Source of the DNA: Acidimicrobiia bacterium
Lineage (GTDB): Bacteria; Actinomycetota; Acidimicrobiia; Spongiisociales; SHLN01
Direction: 5' to 3'
NCBI GenBank assembly: GCA_030623545.1
Contig: JAUXLW010000033.1
Coordinates: 1 to 10,575 of the forward strand
DNA length: 10,575 bases
Under the pieces are notes generated by a model. That model was not told the DNA's origin, made no database searches, and saw only the letters and a list, made by a program, of their open reading frames with translations. This document shows positions 7,204-10,575 of this stretch, in pieces (position 1 is the first letter of the stretch; each line of letters begins with the position of its first letter). A program made the translations under genes and the position numbers.

Positions 7204-7581
7204 CTAGGCGATCCTCGCCCGGGCAGTGTTGGGGTCGTCCACGGCCAACGCCAGCTCGATCGAGTCGCTGTTGGCGTGGAGGAAATAGAGACCATCGATG
7301 TTGACGTCGGCGTCGGCCAGGGATTGCGTCAACTGGGCCAGGGCTCCCGGCTCGTGGCGGATGATGGTCGTTATCACCTCCCGCTCCTCGGCTACCAGGC
7401 CTCCTTCTTTGATCACCTCGCGTGCCGCGATCGCATCATCAACTAACACGCGCACGACGCCGAAATCCTCAATACCGAAGGCAGCCAGCGCTTCGATGTT
7501 GACGCCGGCATCGGCCAGCATCTTGGCGAGCCCCGCCAGTTGGCCCGGCCGATTGGAAAGTTGAATGGTGAACTCTGTCAT
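7204..7581 (-). CDS. Tandem ACT-domain protein
   Basis: This small protein (125 residues) is made of two ACT domains and nothing else. ACT domains bind amino acids or other small ligands, usually at dimer interfaces, to control metabolic enzymes. Domain 1 begins MTEFTIQLSNRPGQLAGLAK and continues LADAGVNIEAL (residues 1 to about 64). Domain 2 carries IIRHEPGALAQLTQSLADAD and then VNIDGLYF (about 70-125). Each has the family signature of a PG turn followed by a helix and a VNI strand. No catalytic domain is present, so it is a stand-alone sensor or regulatory subunit. The start is ATG 7581, with a purine-rich GAGAAGAG directly before it. It is the first gene of the minus-strand run and probably shares a transcript with the dehydrogenase 23 bases downstream. 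A link between ligand sensing and acyl-CoA oxidation is possible but unproven. Confidence 0.9.
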   Translation of the reverse strand: MTEFTIQLSNRPGQLAGLAKMLADAGVNIEALAAFGIEDFGVVRVLVDDAIAAREVIKEGGLVAEEREVITTIIRHEPGALAQLTQSLADADVNIDGLYFLHANSDSIELALAVDDPNTARARIA

Positions 7582-7608
7582 CTCTTCTCAGACATAACCC
7601 TATCGGGC

Positions 7609-7659
7609 TGGAAGCGGGCTTGTGAACCCGGATTGTGAAGCCGGGCTGTGAAGCCGGCC
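7609..7659. repeat. 13-bp tandem repeat, three full copies plus one degenerate
   Basis: TGTGAACCCGGAT (7621-7633), TGTGAAGCCGGGC (7634-7646) and TGTGAAGCCGGCC (7647-7659) follow each other without spacers. A 12-base relative, TGGAAGCGGGCT, occupies 7609-7620. Units share TGTGAA-C-CCGG and differ at up to four positions. The array ends 33 bases before the WS/DGAT start. It could be an operator array or simple slippage-derived sequence. Confidence 0.8.
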
Positions 7660-7683
7660 GGACTACTACCCTCGGCTAATAAC

Positions 7684-7687
7684 GGAG
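7684..7687 (+). promoter_or_regulatory. Ribosome binding site that sets the WS/DGAT start
   Basis: GGAG lies 5 bases before TTG 7693. The alternative upstream GTG at 7648 falls inside the 13-bp repeat and has no ribosome binding site, so the TTG is preferred. Confidence 0.7.
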
Positions 7688-7692
7688 CAAGA

Positions 7693-9228
7693 TTGACAGA
7701 CACCCATTACGAACGACTTTCGTTTCTCGACAGCACGTTTCTGGCCATGGAGGACCGCAACGCCCACTTCCACGTGGCCGGCGTGATGATTTTCGGGTCG
7801 GGAGGCCTGCGGGCGCCACAGGGTGGGGTGGATGTTGACCGCATCAAACGCCACGTCCAGTCCAAACTGCACCTCATACCCCGCTATCGCCAGGTCTTGA
7901 ATTGGGTTCCCCTCGAGCATCACCCGGTCTGGGTGGACGATGAGTTCTTCGACATCGACTTTCACGTCCGTCGAGCCACTTTGACTGAAGAACGCGACGA
8001 GACCGACCTGAAGCGGCTCACCGGGAAGATCTTCTCGCAGAAACTCGACCGTTTCCGCCCGTTGTGGGAGATGTGGGTGGTGGATGGTTTCGCTGATGGT
8101 CGGTTTGCCATCATCGCCAAGGTTCACCACTGCATGATTGATGGAATGGCCGGCGTCGACCTCCTCAAAGTCTTGCTGTCGCCCGTTCCGGTGGAAAAAA
8201 TCGATCCACCTCAGCCTTACGAGGCCCGCCCGGCTCCGAGCGGGCTCGAGCTGCTGACAGACGAGACACGGCGCCGCATGCGGTCGCCGTTTACTGCACT
8301 CAAAAGCATCCGTGATCTCGGCGAAGGGGTGGCCGGGGTGGCGGCCGAGCTCGAAATGCGCCTCCGAGCCATGGGCCGGGCTCTCGGCTCCGGCTGGCTC
8401 CACAATGCATCGGCCACGCCGCTCAATCGGCGCATTGGGCCCAATCGCAAGTTCGAGTGGATGCGGGTGGATCTCGACGAAGTCAAGTCCGTCAAAAATA
8501 CCTGGGGGGGGACGGTCAACGACGTCATCCTCGCCACCACTGCGGGGGCGGTCCGCAAGTATCTGTTGAGCCACGACACCCCGGTCGACAACCTCGAGTT
8601 TCGGATCATGGCACCCGTCAGTGTGCGAGCCGACGACGACACCAGCCTCGGTAACCAGGTGGCAATGTGGCTCGCCGACCTTCCCATCTCGAGTAAGACG
8701 CCGCGGGCCCGGTTCAAGAAGGTGGCCCGGTCGACGGCCGAACTGAAGGAAACCAACCAGGCACTAGGGGCTTCACTCCTCGTGCAGGCAACGTCGTGGA
8801 CGCCGTCAACCATTCTGACAATGGCGATGCGACTGGCAGGCACCAGCTTGCGTCCGTTCAACATGACTGTGACCAACGTTCCCGGGCCCCAGATCCCCAT
8901 CTACCTACTGGATGCCGAGCTGGAGGTGCAGTATCCGATGGTCCCGCTGTGGACCAACCACGGGCTCAGTATCGCCCTGTTCTCCTACAACGGCGACGTT
9001 GCGTGGGGCGTCGTAGTCGACTCAGACACCGTGCACGACCTCAACCGATTCATGGACTACCTCGACGAGTCGTTCCGGGAGCTGGTCCACGCCGCCCGAC
9101 CCAGGCCGGCCAGGAAAAAAGCGGCTAAGAAGAAGAGCAACGGCCGCAGTTCGGCCAACGGCCGAGCCAGGCGGACCTCGTCCAAGACCAGGGCGGCAAA
9201 TCGGCCCATATCGGGAAAAAAGGCCTAA
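7693..9228 (+). CDS. Wax ester synthase / acyl-CoA:diacylglycerol acyltransferase (WS/DGAT)
   Basis: This enzyme transfers an acyl group from acyl-CoA to a long-chain alcohol or diacylglycerol, forming wax ester or triacylglycerol at the membrane or lipid droplet surface. It has 511 residues from TTG 7693. The N-terminus (RLSFLDSTFLAMEDRNAHFHVAG) is typical. The catalytic motif is HHCMIDG (residues 145-151), in which H146 is the presumed general base and D150 its structural partner. PLWEMWVVDG precedes it, and GGTVNDVILA and NVPGPQIPIY mark the C-terminal half. The last 43 residues (469-511) are an unusual tail with 17 Lys/Arg and no acidic residue, containing KKAAKKK, which is not part of the catalytic fold. 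Length without the tail (about 468) is normal for the family. The open frame extends upstream to 7648, but the start is chosen from GGAG at 7684-7687 and loss of family similarity. It faces away from the ACT-dehydrogenase run. Whether it makes wax esters or triacylglycerol cannot be decided here. Confidence 0.95.
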   Translation: MTDTHYERLSFLDSTFLAMEDRNAHFHVAGVMIFGSGGLRAPQGGVDVDRIKRHVQSKLHLIPRYRQVLNWVPLEHHPVWVDDEFFDIDFHVRRATLTEERDETDLKRLTGKIFSQKLDRFRPLWEMWVVDGFADGRFAIIAKVHHCMIDGMAGVDLLKVLLSPVPVEKIDPPQPYEARPAPSGLELLTDETRRRMRSPFTALKSIRDLGEGVAGVAAELEMRLRAMGRALGSGWLHNASATPLNRRIGPNRKFEWMRVDLDEVKSVKNTWGGTVNDVILATTAGAVRKYLLSHDTPVDNLEFRIMAPVSVRADDDTSLGNQVAMWLADLPISSKTPRARFKKVARSTAELKETNQALGASLLVQATSWTPSTILTMAMRLAGTSLRPFNMTVTNVPGPQIPIYLLDAELEVQYPMVPLWTNHGLSIALFSYNGDVAWGVVVDSDTVHDLNRFMDYLDESFRELVHAARPRPARKKAAKKKSNGRSSANGRARRTSSKTRAANRPISGKKA

Positions 9229-9269
9229 ACCCTCTTTCCGAGCCGAAATCCGCCGCAGAAGGAAGGACA

Positions 9270-9287
9270 CTGACGGGATTCCGACAG
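9270..9287. other. Imperfect palindrome/hairpin in the gap after the WS/DGAT gene
   Basis: The 118-base gap 9229-9346 holds CTGACGG-GATT-CCGACAG: six paired positions with one A-A mismatch and a 4-base loop. No T-tract follows, so it is not a classic intrinsic terminator. It could be a weak terminator or an operator for the next gene. I see nothing else recognisable in the gap. Confidence 0.3.
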
Positions 9288-9346
9288 TCAGCCGGGCCTG
9301 GTGGTCCCCTCCGGAAGCTCTCAACCGAGAAGCGGGTTACCTCAAT

Positions 9347-10575
9347 ATGGCCTCCCGGTTATCTCCCGACCATGCCCAGCCGGCGCGTCCCTCCCTGACC
9401 AACGTTGGGGTGGACACCCGGCTCAGGATCGGGGGTGTCACCGTCCTCGAACGCCGCAGGCGACCGTCCGGTGAACCGCCTCCGCTGATGCGTGATGTCG
9501 ATCGCACACTGCTCTTCTGGGTGGCGATTAGTGCCACAACCGCGGTCCTGGCAGTCCTGACCATCTTCTTCGACGGGGTAGCCGACTTCTGGATCGACGT
9601 GGACGAGGCAGTCCTCGACTGGTTCGCTGAGTTCCGTACCCGAGCAGTTACTCCCACAATGGAAGCGCTCAACTCGCTCGGGTCAGAGTGGACGACCCGT
9701 GTTCTGCGGTGGAGCATGCTCGGCGTGCTTGTCGCTTACCTTCGCTGGCGCCACCTGGTCGTCGGCCTTGGCGCCATCCTCACCGCCGAGTTTGTCGCCA
9801 ATCGAATCGCCACCACCGTAGAACGGGTCCCGCCGTCAAACGTCACCAACCTCGGCTCGTACCCTGATTTCCCGTTTCCATCACTGCCGGTGGCTGCTCT
9901 CACGATCACGCTGGTGGTGGCAGGGTATGCCCTGATCCCGAAGGGACGTCTGCGCAACCTGTGGTTCACCGCATCGGCCATTGCCGTGGGGCTGCTGGCG
10001 GTCGCTCGGATGTACCTGGGGGTGGAGCATCCCACCGATATCGCGGTCGGGGCAGTGCTGGCGGCTGCGGTGGGCATCGGGGCCTTCCGGCTGCTGGTAC
10101 CGGCGATGGCTTTCCCCGTCTCATACGCCCGAAGTCCAACGGCCCATCTCAAGGTTCATGGAGCCCGTCACCTGGCCATCCGTTCAGCACTGGAAGACCA
10201 GCTGCTCGACACATCGAGCCCGACGAGCAGGTCGGTGCGTCGAGCATTGCACGAGCAGCTCGGGTGTGATGTGCTCGGCTGTGAGTTGGTGGATTTCAAG
10301 CCATATGGCCTGGACGGTTCAGCTGGATCTACCCCGTTACGCATCCAGGTTGCCGGCAACCCCAACGGCTACCTCTTCGGGAAGCTCTACGCCACCACCC
10401 ATCTCCGCTCGGACCGCTGGTACAAGGCTTCTCGCTCGGTGGTGTATGGATCCCTCGAAGACGAGATCCCCTTCGGGTCGGTGCGGCGCCTGGCGGAGTA
10501 CGAGGACTACATGCTGCGGGTGATGTACGACGCCGGCCTGCCGGTGCCCAGACCGTTCGGCTTCGTTGAGGTGCA
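9347..10575 (+). CDS. PAP2-like membrane protein fused to a kinase-like domain (3' partial)
   Basis: The frame is open from ATG 9347 to the window edge (409 residues seen). Residues 1-50 are cytoplasmic and Arg/Pro-rich. Residues about 54-253 form a multi-helix PAP2-like (phosphatidic acid phosphatase type 2) domain, recognised from DVDEAVLDWF, SLGSEWTTR, FPFPSLPVA and ARMYLGVEHPTDIAVGAV. The three catalytic motifs are altered: R153-X6-R160-V-P162 for KX6RP, PSLP (178-181) for PSGH, and A220-R-X5-E227-X3-D231 for SRX5HX3D. Residues from about 260 onward look like the N-lobe of a kinase-like fold: RIQVAGNPNGYLFGKLYA with K346 as the likely ATP-site lysine, then helix EYEDYMLRVMYDAG and a VPRPFGFVEV strand. 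In actinobacteria such proteins often continue into a lysylphosphatidylglycerol-synthase-type membrane domain, which would lie outside the window. No strong ribosome binding site precedes the ATG, but no other in-frame start is evident. Confidence 0.82.
   Translation, partial: MASRLSPDHAQPARPSLTNVGVDTRLRIGGVTVLERRRRPSGEPPPLMRDVDRTLLFWVAISATTAVLAVLTIFFDGVADFWIDVDEAVLDWFAEFRTRAVTPTMEALNSLGSEWTTRVLRWSMLGVLVAYLRWRHLVVGLGAILTAEFVANRIATTVERVPPSNVTNLGSYPDFPFPSLPVAALTITLVVAGYALIPKGRLRNLWFTASAIAVGLLAVARMYLGVEHPTDIAVGAVLAAAVGIGAFRLLVPAMAFPVSYARSPTAHLKVHGARHLAIRSALEDQLLDTSSPTSRSVRRALHEQLGCDVLGCELVDFKPYGLDGSAGSTPLRIQVAGNPNGYLFGKLYATTHLRSDRWYKASRSVVYGSLEDEIPFGSVRRLAEYEDYMLRVMYDAGLPVPRPFGFVEV

Larger units (their letters stand above)
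7582..7692. promoter_or_regulatory. Divergent intergenic region between ACT gene and WS/DGAT gene
   Basis: Both flanking genes start here, so promoters for the six-gene minus-strand run and for the WS/DGAT gene must lie within or near these 111 bases. About half of the region is a 13-bp tandem repeat (listed separately). I see no clear -35/-10 pair. Promoter function is inferred from orientation. Confidence 0.5.

Noticed and set aside
7648..7692. An upstream extension of the WS/DGAT frame starting at GTG 7648.
   Set aside because: The GTG sits in the 13-bp repeat, has no ribosome binding site, and the 15 extra residues do not resemble the family. TTG 7693 with GGAG fits better.
7666..8574. 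A 302-residue open frame on the minus strand opposite the WS/DGAT gene.
   Set aside because: It is a shadow of a strongly supported gene. Its protein has no recognisable domain, and long antisense frames are common in high-GC DNA.
8217..8900. A 227-residue minus-strand open frame inside the WS/DGAT gene.
   Set aside because: The composition is Ser/Arg-rich shadow coding with no motif, and it overlaps the catalytic gene completely.
9981..10523. A 180-residue plus-strand open frame overlapping the PAP2/kinase-like gene.
   Set aside because: The gene in the other frame shows continuous PAP2 and kinase-like signatures to the window edge. This frame has none and is Trp/Ser/Arg-biased.

Overview
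This window looks like chromosomal DNA of a high-GC actinobacterium. An Acidimicrobiia-like lineage is my best guess. The evidence is the high GC content, frequent GTG and TTG starts, two acyl-CoA dehydrogenases beside a wax ester synthase/diacylglycerol acyltransferase (WS/DGAT), a DUF5996 protein, a baeRF family 3 protein and an actinobacterial-style PAP2/kinase-like membrane fusion. The assignment to class is inference, because no marker gene such as rRNA is present. I see no insertion sequence, phage gene, CRISPR array, tRNA or rRNA. Nearly all of the window is coding and no gap exceeds 130 bases.

Layout. (1) 1-1485 (+): the 3' part of a FadE5-type long acyl-CoA dehydrogenase, entering from the left edge. 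It converges, with a 12-base gap, on (2) a DUF5996 gene at 1498-2325 (-). (3) A 126-base divergent intergenic region separates DUF5996 from a DoxX-family membrane protein at 2452-2973 (+). (4) A long run of six minus-strand genes occupies 7581 down to 2970, in transcription order: tandem-ACT protein, second acyl-CoA dehydrogenase, uncharacterised 341-residue protein, RDD membrane protein, baeRF3 protein, and an alkyltransferase-like (ATL) DNA repair protein. Gaps are 23, 68, 7 and 39 bases, followed by a 4-base overlap, so much of this may be one transcript. The last gene overlaps the stop codon of the convergent doxX-like gene. (5) A 111-base divergent region with a 13-bp tandem repeat separates the ACT gene from a WS/DGAT gene at 7693-9228 (+), which carries a strongly basic C-terminal tail. 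(6) From 9347 to the right edge (+) is the first part of a large membrane protein: a PAP2-like domain with degraded catalytic motifs, followed by the start of a kinase-like domain.

Functional theme. Fatty acyl-CoA breakdown (two acyl-CoA dehydrogenases) and neutral lipid storage (WS/DGAT) lie close together, so the neighbourhood is lipid-flavoured. Mixed with this are genes tied to stress or repair (ATL, baeRF3, DoxX). I do not see a clear, complete undescribed system. The most notable points are the motif-degraded PAP2/kinase-like fusion, the translationally coupled baeRF3-ATL pair, the basic tail on the WS/DGAT, the 13-bp repeats in the divergent promoter region, and the conserved-looking 341-residue protein of unknown function.
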